Assembly: GCA_052035735.1 (NCBI GenBank)
Contig: JBPOHI010000036.1
Span: forward strand, 55,783 to 119,782
Reading direction: 5' to 3'
DNA from: JAGPDF01 sp052035735
Lineage (GTDB): Bacteria; Acidobacteriota; Thermoanaerobaculia; Multivoradales; JAGPDF01
DNA length: 64,000 nucleotides
The notes under the pieces were generated by a model. The model was not told the origin of the DNA. It saw only the letters and a list, made by a program, of their open reading frames with translations, and did not search any database. Positions 42,881 to 51,583 of this stretch are shown here, piece after piece; the first letter of the stretch is position 1; each line of letters begins with the position of its first letter. Position numbers and translations under genes: made by a program.

Positions 42881-44155
42881 TCATGCCTGGCGCAACTTCG
42901 TTCGCATGATGCAGACCTCGAAGGCGATCTCCGCCTTGGAGATGACGCGCTCGAGGTTCGCCATGGCGGAGGGCGCGAGCGCCCCGCCGGCCGGGGACTT
43001 CGACTCGAAGAGCAGCGCTCCGACCAGGCGGTCTTTCACCCTCACCGGGAGCGCCCGGACCTCCGCCGCGATAGGCGGCTTCGTGAAGCAGGCCGCCACG
43101 GCGCGGTGTGCCGGCAGGGGTGCGAGGCGGCCGCTGAAAGCGGGCTCCCGTTCGCGGAGCCCCTCGAGGAACGAAGGCTCGCCGAGCTTGAACCGCAACG
43201 CCGCGAGCCGGTCGGCGTCCAGGCCGGAGCCGGTCCACAGCCAGGCTGAGACCTCTTCCTTGCGCACCACGAACAGGACTGCGCGCCCGACCACTCCGGC
43301 CGCGAAATCGACGATGGCGCGCGCGACCTCGTCGCGCTCGCGCGGCAGCAACAGACGGCGCTCGATCTCCTCGACGGAAGGTGGTGCGGTCTCCGCAGCG
43401 ATCGACGGTGGAGCGGCGGCAGGAGGCGCAGCGGCGACGGGCGGCGCGGCGGGCGGTTCGATGGCCGGCGGCGGCGCCTGGACCGCGACCGACGGCAGCT
43501 CGAGCGGAGCATGCTGGAAGTGGGGAAGCTCGACCGAGATCGAGGAGGGGGAGTCCGCCCCCGTCGACGCGGAGACTCCGGCGATCTGCGTGTCCCAGTG
43601 CAGCTGGTCCGCAGAGGGCCGCAGCACGGGCGTTTCGGTGCTGGCGGAACGCTCGCGAGCCCAGAGGAAGCGCGAGCGGTTCATCTTGTCGAGCAGCTTC
43701 GCGAAGCGCGAGGGACACTCGACCCCGTAGTGTTTCTCGAGTGCCTCCATCACCCGCAGCTCGGGCGCGACGTGCCAGTGGATCCGCCGGCCGACGACGA
43801 ACGAGATCTCGTCCTGGTGGGCGAGGTTTCGGGCGTCGATCAGCGCGACCTTGACCTGGGTCGAACTGGCGCGGAACGCCACCGCGTGGCAACGTCGCGC
43901 TACTTTTGCCGGCAGCATCTCGAGCACATCGTCGGGGATGCCGCGTAGATCCTCGGGTGTGGCGCAAGGCATGCCGTACTGTTCGGCGAGGGTGGCGCAG
44001 AGCTGTTCTTCGCTCAGGGCTTCGATTTCGAGCAGACAGGTGCCCAACCGGCCGCCCAGGACCTTCTGGTTTCGCAGCGCGCGCAGGAGCTGTTCGCGCG
44101 TGATCTGGCCGCGCTTCTCGAGGAGCTCACCCAGACGGGCAGGAGCGGTGCGCAA
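42881..44155 (-). CDS. MshEN (GspE N-terminal) domain protein without ATPase domain
   Basis: A 424-residue protein that starts with an MshEN domain: RLGELLEKRGQITREQLLRAL, then GGRLGTCLLEIEALSEEQLCATLAEQYG, the paired motifs that bind cyclic di-GMP in MshE-type ATPases. Residues about 75-150 continue the GspE-N fold. A long Pro/Ala-rich linker (about 200-260) follows, then a C-terminal 160-residue domain of GAF-like pattern (AVLFVVRKEEVSAWLW, LPVRVKDRLVGALLFES). No ATPase motifs are present, so it is probably a sensor or adaptor. The start is TTG 44155. Confidence 0.75.
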   Translation of the reverse strand: MRTAPARLGELLEKRGQITREQLLRALRNQKVLGGRLGTCLLEIEALSEEQLCATLAEQYGMPCATPEDLRGIPDDVLEMLPAKVARRCHAVAFRASSTQVKVALIDARNLAHQDEISFVVGRRIHWHVAPELRVMEALEKHYGVECPSRFAKLLDKMNRSRFLWARERSASTETPVLRPSADQLHWDTQIAGVSASTGADSPSSISVELPHFQHAPLELPSVAVQAPPPAIEPPAAPPVAAAPPAAAPPSIAAETAPPSVEEIERRLLLPRERDEVARAIVDFAAGVVGRAVLFVVRKEEVSAWLWTGSGLDADRLAALRFKLGEPSFLEGLREREPAFSGRLAPLPAHRAVAACFTKPPIAAEVRALPVRVKDRLVGALLFESKSPAGGALAPSAMANLERVISKAEIAFEVCIMRTKLRQA

Positions 44156-44243
44156 TTCGACCCCTAACTGTAAGAATCAAAAAGGACTTCTTTTCGAGAT
44201 CAAGATATCAGAGTGGGGCCGGCGGGAAAAGTCCCAGTCCGGC

Positions 44244-44249
44244 TATGAT
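44244..44249 (+). promoter_or_regulatory. -10 box (TATGAT) for the TPR-lolB-ispE unit, possibly leaderless
   Basis: TATGAT is followed by six bases and then GTG 44256, so transcription should start at the initiation codon. No ribosome site is present. Confidence 0.45.
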
Positions 44250-44255
44250 TCGCCG

Positions 44256-46151
44256 GTGTCCGTTCTCCGCCGCGCCGCCGCTCTGCTGAGTCTTCTGCTT
44301 CCTTGCGCCGGGGTCGGGCGCGCGGAGGTGCCCCAGTCCCGGGCCGCCTATCCGTTTCTCCTCGCCGGCACCCTGCTCGCGGACGGCGAGACCGAAGCGG
44401 CCCTCGCTGCGTATGCCGAAGCCGCCTCGCTGGCCCCGGACGACCCCTGGGTGCGCCTCGAGTACGCCTCGGTCCTGGCGCGCGCCGGGCGCTTCGTCGA
44501 GGCGGCAGGCCAGGTCCGGATCGCCAGGCAGTTCGCCCCGCACGATGCCGAGGTGCTGCGGACGCAGGCGCGCATCGCGATGAACCTGGCCGACCGCGAC
44601 CTCGCGGCGCGCAGCGAGGCGCAGCAGACGTTCGAGCTCCTGCTCACCTTCGAGCCCGAGGATCTCGAGGCGTTGGTCGGCCTGGGCCAGCTCTATCTCG
44701 GCGCCGAGGCGCCGCAAAAGGCGGTCGGTGTCCTCGATCGCGCGGCGGAACTGCGACCCGGGCAGCCGATGATCGAAGCGCTCCGGTCGCGGGCGCTGGT
44801 CGCCGCAGGAGACCCGCTGGCGGCCGAGTCCGTCCAACGTTCGATGCTGGCCGCTCATCCGGATCGACTCGAGACCCGGCTCGAGCTCGCCGAGCTGCTT
44901 TCCAGCCGCGGAGAACATTCTGAAGCGGCAGCGCTCCTCGCAGCGGCTCCGGATGCGCAGCAAACGTCGCCGGAGCTTCGCCGGCGGCGGGCTGTGGAGC
45001 TCTATCTCGCCGGCAACCTCACGGCAGCGGCCGAGCTGGCTCGCCCGCTGCATGAGGAGCTGCCCGACAACGGAGCCGTGTTGGTGCTGCTGGCGACGAT
45101 CGAACAGGCCGACGGACGGTGGGCGAGCGTGCTCGACCTCATCGAAGCCGCTGCGGCGCTCAATCCCCTGCACGAGCAGTTGAGCTTCCTCGAGGTGCGC
45201 GCCTGCGAGCGACTTGGCCGGGTCGAGGATGCCCTGGCCGCCCTGCGGCGGCGCCGGGACGCGTTGCAGGCTGCCGGCCGGCCGGGGGAAGCGGTACTGG
45301 TCGAGGCGAGCGCGGCGCTGTTGGCGGCGAGAAACGATCGCAGCGCCGTGGCAGCGGAGCTGGCCAGGCATGTGCTCGCTGCCGGCTCCACCGCCGATCC
45401 GGAGATCCTGCTCGACGTTCGGTTGCTGCTGGCGGACATCGAGTTCGAACGCGACGGCCTCGCAGCGGCGCTCCAGGCGCTGGGAGAGGGCGCAGGAGCC
45501 GTCTTGCAGGCGAAGCGCTACGAGCTCACGTATCGGGCGCGCGACCTTCGGGCGGCGGCGGAGTTTCGCCGTCCGCTCGCCGACGGTTCGCTCGAGCAGG
45601 CGATGGCGCTCGCCGAAGCCGAGGAGAGGCTCGAGCAGTTTCCAGCGGCGCTGCCGCTGATCGAACGTGTCCTCGCCGCCGATCCGACCTCCTCCTCCTG
45701 GTTGTTCCGCAAGGCGACTGCGCTCGAGCGCAGCGGGAAGTTCGACGAGTCGGCGGCGACGTTCGAGGCGCTGATCGCGGCGGAGCCGGACCACGCGCCG
45801 GCGCTCAACTACCTGGGATACATGCGGATCGAACGCGGCGCCGAAGTCGAGAAGGGGTTGGCGTTGGTGCGGCGAGCCCTCGAGGTCGACGCCAACAACG
45901 GCGCCTACGTCGATTCGCTCGGTTGGGGGCTCTATCGTTTGGGGAGATTCGCCGAGGCGAGCGAGGTGCTCGAGCGCGCTGCGCGCCTGCTGCCCAGCGA
46001 TTCGACGGTGCTGGAGCATCTGGGCGACTCGCTGGTCGCTCTCGGCGCTGTGGACCGGGCACGCGACGCCTACCGGCGAGCCCTAGCGCTCGGCCCCGAG
46101 GGTTCGAGCGGCGTGGCCGCGAAACTGGCCGGCCTCTCCGGGGCTTCGTAG
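44256..46151 (+). CDS. exported TPR-repeat protein (upstream of lolB-ispE)
   Basis: A 631-residue protein with an N-terminal hydrophobic signal (VLRRAAALLSLLLPCAGVG...). TPR-type helix pairs run through its whole length; clear repeats include TEAALAAYAEAASLAPDDPWVRLEYASVLARAGRFVEAA and, at the end, GAYVDSLGWGLYRLGRFAEASEVLERAARLLP and DRARDAYRRALALGP. It is probably a periplasmic or outer-membrane scaffold. In Pseudomonas a TPR protein occupies the same place before lolB and ispE, which supports this orthologous position. GTG start, with a TATGAT box six bases upstream. Confidence 0.8.
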   Translation: MSVLRRAAALLSLLLPCAGVGRAEVPQSRAAYPFLLAGTLLADGETEAALAAYAEAASLAPDDPWVRLEYASVLARAGRFVEAAGQVRIARQFAPHDAEVLRTQARIAMNLADRDLAARSEAQQTFELLLTFEPEDLEALVGLGQLYLGAEAPQKAVGVLDRAAELRPGQPMIEALRSRALVAAGDPLAAESVQRSMLAAHPDRLETRLELAELLSSRGEHSEAAALLAAAPDAQQTSPELRRRRAVELYLAGNLTAAAELARPLHEELPDNGAVLVLLATIEQADGRWASVLDLIEAAAALNPLHEQLSFLEVRACERLGRVEDALAALRRRRDALQAAGRPGEAVLVEASAALLAARNDRSAVAAELARHVLAAGSTADPEILLDVRLLLADIEFERDGLAAALQALGEGAGAVLQAKRYELTYRARDLRAAAEFRRPLADGSLEQAMALAEAEERLEQFPAALPLIERVLAADPTSSSWLFRKATALERSGKFDESAATFEALIAAEPDHAPALNYLGYMRIERGAEVEKGLALVRRALEVDANNGAYVDSLGWGLYRLGRFAEASEVLERAARLLPSDSTVLEHLGDSLVALGAVDRARDAYRRALALGPEGSSGVAAKLAGLSGAS

Positions 46152-46152
46152 C

Positions 46153-46902
46153 CTGCGCCGCGCGGTTCTGGCTCGGCTTGCCCTCGCCGCGCTGGCCCTC
46201 ACCGGCTGCGCCGCCTCGGCCAGACGTCCCGTCGTGGCCGGCAGTGCAGCGTCGGAGCCGGTCCCTGCCGCGGGTCAGTGGCTTTTCCGCGCCGAGCTCT
46301 CGGGAGAAGAGGGATCGGCAAGTCTCCGTCTCCTGCTGCGGCGTTTCGACGCCGCGAGCTTCTGGCTGACGGCCACGGACGCGACCGGTCAGGCGCGATG
46401 GGAGCTCCGGCGGGAGAGCTCGACGGCGTTCTGGCTCGATCGGCCGGGCCAGCGATTCTGCCGCCTCGATCCCGAGGGCCCCCTGCGCGCCCGCCTCGCG
46501 GTGCCGGCGATTCGCATCGCCGATCTGCCCGGGCTGCTCCTCGGCGAGTGGCCGTCGGCTGCGCTCGTTTCCGGCGAAGAGGCCGCCGCAGCGACCGGCG
46601 CGCGGCCGTTCACGGCGCAGGCGAGCACGCCGGCCGAGGCTGGGCGAGGGGTCTGGGAGTCCTGGACGCTCTGGCAAGCGGGAGAGCCCGCCGCCTGGTT
46701 TCGACGATTCGCCGACGATTCCCTGCTTTCGGCCAGGCGCCCTGCCGTGCAACTGCGCTGGCGCCTGTCGGCGAGCGGGGCGCTCCGTCCGCCGACGGAG
46801 GGTGGGGCTGCGGCTGCCGGCTCGCCGCTGCTCGGACCCGCGGGGGCGGAGTGGCCACGCGGGATGCAGGAGATGGACTGCCCTGACAATGAAATTCCTT
46901 AG
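46153..46902 (+). CDS. lolB: LolB-like outer-membrane lipoprotein (non-canonical start)
   Basis: A lipoprotein of about 249 residues. In the frame that continues into the clear body, residues 1-19 read LRRAVLARLALAALALTGC, a lipoprotein signal with lipobox L-T-G-C. No ATG, GTG or TTG occurs between the upstream in-frame stop (46084) and this leader, so CTG 46153 is the likeliest start; a GTG at 46234 would cut off the signal. The body has beta-strand segments (WLFRAELSGEEGSASLRLLLRRF, FWLTATDATGQARWEL) suggesting the LolB half-barrel. Similarity is weak; the place between a TPR gene and ispE is the main support. LolB inserts lipoproteins into the outer membrane. Confidence 0.65.
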   Translation: MRRAVLARLALAALALTGCAASARRPVVAGSAASEPVPAAGQWLFRAELSGEEGSASLRLLLRRFDAASFWLTATDATGQARWELRRESSTAFWLDRPGQRFCRLDPEGPLRARLAVPAIRIADLPGLLLGEWPSAALVSGEEAAAATGARPFTAQASTPAEAGRGVWESWTLWQAGEPAAWFRRFADDSLLSARRPAVQLRWRLSASGALRPPTEGGAAAAGSPLLGPAGAEWPRGMQEMDCPDNEIP

Positions 46903-47809
46903 TTTCGCCAAGATCAACCTGCACCTCGAGGTGCTCGGCCGACGCGAGGACGGCTTTCACGAGCTGCGGACCGTGTTCCAGACCGTCGATCTGGCGGACG
47001 AGATCGACCTCGCGGTGCATCGCGACGGCGTCGAGCTGACCATCGAGGGTGCACCTGACCTTGCGGCCGACCCGACGAATCTGGCTTTTCGGGCGGCAGA
47101 GGCCTATCTGGCTCGCTGGGGACAGCGTGGGGAAGGTGTGTCGATCCGCCTGAAGAAGCGGATTCCGCGCGGCGGCGGCCTCGGCGGCGGCAGCTCCAAC
47201 GCCGCGACTGTGCTCGCCGGCATGGCCGTCCTGCTCGGCCGGGACCCCGGCGGGGCAGCGCTCGCCGAGCTCGCGGCGGAACTGGGATCCGACGTGCCGT
47301 TCTTCCTGTACGGCGGCACGGCTCTGGGCACCGGGCGCGGGGAGCGCATCGCGCCGCTGCCCGATCCGCCAGCGCCGCCACTCGAGATCTGGCTGGCGGT
47401 GCCGCCGGTGGCCGCCGCGACGGCGCGTGTCTTCGCTGCCCATCGCCTCGCTGCGGAGCGCCCGGGCCTCGCCGCGACGCCGGTCGGGGCGCCTCCGGGC
47501 GACGGTCCGCAGGCGGCGATTCCGCCGGCCTGGGCAGCGCTCGTCGGCCGCAACGACCTCGAGCCTACCTGCATGGCTCTCTATCCGCCCGTGCGCACCG
47601 TGTATAATCAGCTTTCCGAATCGGGGGCGGCAGCCGTCCGCCTTTCCGGTAGCGGCTCGACGATCTTCGCCCTGTTTGCAGATGGGGCCGCTGGACTGGC
47701 GGCCGGAGATCGTCTCGACAACGACACGATCTGGATGCCCGTCAGGACGTTGAGCCGTTTCGAGTGGCGGCGCCGGAGCGGTCTGGGCGTACTGTCGGGA
47801 GGGAGCTGA
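46889..47809 (+). CDS. ispE: 4-diphosphocytidyl-2-C-methyl-D-erythritol kinase
   Basis: A 306-residue GHMP kinase of the MEP isoprenoid pathway; it phosphorylates CDP-methylerythritol. Visible are FAKINLHLEVLGRREDGFHEL at the N-terminus, the ATP loop PRGGGLGGGSSNAATVL, and RLSGSGSTIFALF near the C-terminus. The ATG overlaps the lolB-like end by 14 bases, so translation is probably coupled. It feeds precursors to isoprenoids such as the quinone side chain made by the 19-28 kb locus. Confidence 0.95.
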   Translation: MKFLSFAKINLHLEVLGRREDGFHELRTVFQTVDLADEIDLAVHRDGVELTIEGAPDLAADPTNLAFRAAEAYLARWGQRGEGVSIRLKKRIPRGGGLGGGSSNAATVLAGMAVLLGRDPGGAALAELAAELGSDVPFFLYGGTALGTGRGERIAPLPDPPAPPLEIWLAVPPVAAATARVFAAHRLAAERPGLAATPVGAPPGDGPQAAIPPAWAALVGRNDLEPTCMALYPPVRTVYNQLSESGAAAVRLSGSGSTIFALFADGAAGLAAGDRLDNDTIWMPVRTLSRFEWRRRSGLGVLSGGS

Positions 47810-47810
47810 C

Positions 47811-48209
47811 GTGGAGATCACCGACGTGCGGGTGTTTCCCGTACGTGACGAGAAGGTTCGTGCGTTCGTCTCGATCGTCTTCGACCGGTGCTTCATGGTC
47901 AACGACATCAAGGTCATCCAGGGCAAGGAAGACCTGTTCGTCAGCATGCCGAGCCGCAAACGCAAGAACGGCGAGTTCAAGGACGTGGCGCACCCGCTGA
48001 ACGCCGAAACCCGGAAATGGGTGGAGGAGCGGATCCTGGGGGCCTACCGCGCGCATCTAGCGGGCGCCCCCGCCGAGGGCGACGTCGCGGCTTCGCCCCG
48101 GTCTCCGGGCGACCTTGGTTCGGTGATGGAGACGAAGGGCGTCGCGGAGCGGTCGCTCGAAGAGGTGGAGCGGCTGCAGTTCGGAGATTCCTTCTGGGGT
48201 GTTACCTGA
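47811..48209 (+). CDS. spoVG: SpoVG family regulator
   Basis: A 132-residue SpoVG homologue. The core is unmistakable: ITDVRVFPVRDEKVRAFVSIVFDRCFMVNDIKVIQG, LFVSMPSRKRKNGEFKDVAHPLNAETR. SpoVG binds DNA or RNA and affects septation and gene expression in Gram-positive bacteria and spirochaetes; its role in diderms like this one is not settled. The start is GTG, one base after the ispE stop. The last 40 residues are an acidic tail outside the family core. It sits inside the ispE-prs cluster. Confidence 0.93.
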   Translation: MEITDVRVFPVRDEKVRAFVSIVFDRCFMVNDIKVIQGKEDLFVSMPSRKRKNGEFKDVAHPLNAETRKWVEERILGAYRAHLAGAPAEGDVAASPRSPGDLGSVMETKGVAERSLEEVERLQFGDSFWGVT

Positions 48210-48254
48210 GAGGGAGATAAGATCTCCGGCCTGCGGAAATCAGGCTGCAGTTCG

Positions 48255-48329
48255 TGGGGCGTCGCCAAGCGGTAAGGCACGAGACTTTGGATCTCGCATT
48301 CGGAGGTTCGAATCCTCCCGCCCCAACCA
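48255..48329 (+). tRNA. tRNA-Gln (anticodon TTG), CCA encoded
   Basis: The 75-base gene folds as a full cloverleaf. The acceptor arm is TGGGGCG (48255-48261) pairing with CGCCCCA (48319-48325). The anticodon arm is CGAGA-CTTTGGA-TCTCG with anticodon TTG. The T arm is GGAGG-TTCGAAT-CCTCC. The discriminator A and CCA are encoded (48326-48329). It lies between spoVG and prs; Pseudomonas also has a tRNA-Gln in this position. Confidence 0.96.
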
Positions 48330-48387
48330 GATTCGGCATTGTGGCTTTCTGAACACGGTGAACGTTGACTCCGAGATCGAAGCTCCC

Positions 48388-49356
<969 letters not shown>

Positions 49357-49375
49357 ACGAGAAGGGATCAAGACA

Positions 49376-50035
49376 ATGACTCAGGACCTCACCATCGAAG
49401 TGAACCGCCGGGAACAGACCGGCAAGTCCGCCAATCGTCGCCTCCGGCGCGAGGAGATGATTCCGGCCGTGGTCTACGGCGGCGGAAAGGAGCCGATCTC
49501 CATCCAGGTGCCGCGCAAGACGCTGATCGACCTCTTCAAGTCGGGCGGCAGCGAGAACCGGATCTTCCTGCTCAAGCTCGCCGACACCGGGCAGAGCCGG
49601 CACGCGATGATCCGCGACATCCAGGTGCATCCGCTGACCCGCAAGGTGGAGCACGTGGACTTCATGCGCATCGACATGTCGAAGCGCATCCGGGTGCGCG
49701 TGCACGTTACGCTCGAGGGCGTGGCCTACGGCGTGCGCACCGAAGGCGGCCTGCTCGACTTCGTCACCCGCGAGGTCGAAGTGGAGTGCCTGCCGACCTC
49801 CATCCCGCAGGAGATCAAGGTCGACGTCACGGAGGTGCGAGTCGGTCAGCACCTCGAGGTGAAGGACCTCGATCTCCCCGAGGGCGTGAAGCTGATCGAA
49901 GAGGCCGACCGCGTCATCGTGTCGGTCGCCCACGCCAAGGTCGAGGCCGAAGGGGCGGCGGCCGGCGCCGAAGGTGCGGCGGAGCCCGAGGTCATCTCCA
50001 AGGGCAAGAAGGACGAGGAGAAGGCGTCGTCCTAA
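49376..50035 (+). CDS. rplY: 50S ribosomal protein L25/general stress protein Ctc
   Basis: A 219-residue long-form bL25 (CTC). The N-terminal 5S-rRNA-binding domain includes EVNRREQTGKSANRRLRREEMIPAVVYGG and HAMIRDIQVHPLTRKVEHVDFMRID. The C-terminal beta domain has EVECLPTSIPQEIKVDVTEV, and an Ala/Glu-rich tail follows. A GAAGGGAT ribosome site precedes the ATG. pth overlaps or abuts its end in another frame. Confidence 0.95.
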   Translation: MTQDLTIEVNRREQTGKSANRRLRREEMIPAVVYGGGKEPISIQVPRKTLIDLFKSGGSENRIFLLKLADTGQSRHAMIRDIQVHPLTRKVEHVDFMRIDMSKRIRVRVHVTLEGVAYGVRTEGGLLDFVTREVEVECLPTSIPQEIKVDVTEVRVGQHLEVKDLDLPEGVKLIEEADRVIVSVAHAKVEAEGAAAGAEGAAEPEVISKGKKDEEKASS

Positions 50036-50667
50036 GTCCGGCCGGTACCTCTCGCCTCGTCGTCGGACTGGGCAATCCGGGCGCCTCGTACCTGCGGACC
50101 CGACACAACGTCGGGTTCCGGGTCGTCGACCGGCTGGCGGTGCTGCATCCGTTCGGGCCGCCGGTGGAGGAGTGCGGCGCGCGGGTGCGCACGCTCGGCG
50201 CATGGCGGATCTGTCAACCGCAGACGTTCATGAATCGCAGCGGCAGCGCGGTGCGCTGCCTTTGCGAGCGGCACGGCTGCGATACGGCTTCGGTCCTGTT
50301 GGTCTACGACGACATCCACTTGCCGCTCGGCCGGCTGCGCCTGCGCGCCGGTGGCAGCGCGGCAGGCCATCGCGGCCTGGAGTCCGCCATCGAGGCTTTG
50401 CAGACCGAGGCGCTTCCGCGCCTGCGCCTGGGGGTCGGGGCGCCTCCGGCCGGGCTCGGTGACGTCAACCTGGCCGACTATGTCCTGGCCGATTTTCAGC
50501 CGGAGGAGGAGCCGCTGGTCGCGGCGATGGTCGAACGCGCTGCCCGCTCGGTCCGTGAGTGGATGGAGGCGGGGATCGACGCCGCGATGAGGCTGGCCAA
50601 CGCTCCTGAGCCCGAGGCTGCCACGGACCCCGAGGCCGGCTTGCCGGAAGTACCCGGAACCGCATAG
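50026..50667 (+). CDS. pth: peptidyl-tRNA hydrolase (start codon unclear)
   Basis: A bacterial Pth of about 213 residues that releases peptides from prematurely dropped tRNAs. It shows LVVGLGNPGASYLRTRHNVGFRVVD (catalytic His in RHNVGF), CQPQTFMNRSGSAV, LLVYDDIHLPLGRLRLR (catalytic Asp) and GSAAGHRGLESAIEAL. The frame has no ATG, GTG or TTG for roughly 100 codons before the conserved N-terminus. The coordinate given is GTC 50026, five bases after GAGGAG (50015-50020); GTC 50029 or CTA 50032 are alternatives. Overlap with the rplY stop suggests coupled translation. Confidence 0.85.
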   Translation, partial: VVLSPAGTSRLVVGLGNPGASYLRTRHNVGFRVVDRLAVLHPFGPPVEECGARVRTLGAWRICQPQTFMNRSGSAVRCLCERHGCDTASVLLVYDDIHLPLGRLRLRAGGSAAGHRGLESAIEALQTEALPRLRLGVGAPPAGLGDVNLADYVLADFQPEEEPLVAAMVERAARSVREWMEAGIDAAMRLANAPEPEAATDPEAGLPEVPGTA

Positions 50668-50670
50668 ACT
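50665..50670 (+). promoter_or_regulatory. candidate -10 box (TAGACT) for rpsF-rpsR-rplI
   Basis: TAGACT overlaps the pth stop codon and would start a leader of about 105 bases before rpsF. The same hexamer serves other genes in the window. No -35 is obvious. Confidence 0.35.
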
Positions 50671-50681
50671 TGCGGATCCCC

Positions 50682-50758
50682 GCGGGTGGATCCCAAACCC
50701 GCCGGTGACGAGGATGGTCCGAGTCGCTGCTCCTTCCTGTTCCGCGCGTGCGCGGGAC
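50682..50758 (+). promoter_or_regulatory. structured rpsF leader, possible S6:S18 autoregulatory element
   Basis: The leader of the S6 gene holds two hairpins. The first is GCGGGT (50682-50687) with ACCCGC (50697-50702) over a nine-base loop. The second is GTTCCGCGC (50739-50747) with GCGCGGGAC (50750-50758), close before the ribosome site. rpsF leaders in many bacteria carry an RNA bound by the S6:S18 complex. The arrangement fits, but the conserved motif was not confirmed. Confidence 0.35.
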
Positions 50759-50783
50759 CTCAACGGCCATAGGGAGGGCTAGA

Positions 50784-51281
50784 GTGAGAACGTATGAACT
50801 GGCGCTGGTCGCCGATCCGAGGCTCTCGGACGACGATGTGACGGCGCTCTCCACGGAGTACAAGCAGCTCATCACCAGCCGCGGCGGCGAGATCGTCCGC
50901 GAAGAGAGCTGGGGGCGGCGCAAGCTCGCCTATCCGATCCGCAAGCTCACCGAGGGACGCTACCTCTTCCTCTTCCTGCAGATCGAGCCCGCCAAGGCCG
51001 GCCTGCTCAAGGAGGTCGAGATGCGGCTCAACCAGAACGACAAGATCCTGCGCTACCTGACGGTCCGGACCGACGAAGACCTGAAGCGCGCCGCCGGCCG
51101 GGCCAAGCCCGGCGAAGCTCCGCCGCGCACCGGCGGTTACTACGATGTCGATCCTGCGGTCGCCGCGGCGGCTGCCGGAGCGGCAGCTGGTAGCGACGAA
51201 GCCGCCGCCGTCGTCCCGGCGGAAGCCGTGCCCGCCGCTCCCGAAACCGAGGCCGCCATCGGCGGCGCCGAGGAGGCCTGA
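50784..51281 (+). CDS. rpsF: 30S ribosomal protein S6
   Basis: A 165-residue bS6. The ribosomal core is VRTYELALVADPRLSDDDV at the N-terminus, SWGRRKLAYPIRKLTEGRYLFLFLQ, and NDKILRYLTVRTDE. About 60 extra Ala/Gly-rich residues follow, longer than the usual tail. The start is GTG 50784 behind AGGGAGG; the frame is open slightly upstream without homology. rpsR follows two bases after the stop. The usual ssb between them is absent. Confidence 0.94.
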   Translation: MRTYELALVADPRLSDDDVTALSTEYKQLITSRGGEIVREESWGRRKLAYPIRKLTEGRYLFLFLQIEPAKAGLLKEVEMRLNQNDKILRYLTVRTDEDLKRAAGRAKPGEAPPRTGGYYDVDPAVAAAAAGAAAGSDEAAAVVPAEAVPAAPETEAAIGGAEEA

Positions 51282-51283
51282 CG

Positions 51284-51574
51284 ATGCAACCGTTCAAATC
51301 GGGTCCCCGCGGGGGCAAGAAGGGTCCGGGCAAGGGCAAGCCGGCAGCGAAGAAGAAGACGTTCTTCCGCCGCAAGAAGGTCTGCCGCTTCACCGTCGAG
51401 CACATCGAGTACATCGATTACAAGGACGTGAAGCTCCTGCAGCAGTACATTCTCGAGCGCGCCAAGATCCTCCCCCGGCGGATCTCCGGCAACAGCGCCC
51501 GGCACCAGCGAATGGTGCAGGCGGCCATCAAGCGTGCACGTCACCTGGCGCTGATTCCCTACACGACCGACTAG
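51284..51574 (+). CDS. rpsR: 30S ribosomal protein S18
   Basis: A 96-residue bS18. A basic Gly/Lys-rich N-terminal extension precedes the core VCRFTVEHIEYIDYKDVKLLQQYILERAKILPRRISGNSARHQR. It pairs with S6 on the 30S platform. A GGAGG site lies inside the end of rpsF, seven bases before the ATG, so translation is probably coupled. Confidence 0.95.
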   Translation: MQPFKSGPRGGKKGPGKGKPAAKKKTFFRRKKVCRFTVEHIEYIDYKDVKLLQQYILERAKILPRRISGNSARHQRMVQAAIKRARHLALIPYTTD

Positions 51575-51583
51575 GAGCCGGAG

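Noticed and set aside
47603..47608. Perfect TATAAT inside ispE as promoter for spoVG
   Set aside because: There is no -35 hexamer or TG extension at proper spacing, and spoVG starts one base after ispE, so co-transcription explains it more simply.
48219..48224. TAAGAT as a tRNA-Gln promoter
   Set aside because: Spacing to the tRNA is plausible but no -35 element is present and the tRNA may be processed from the ispE-prs transcript.
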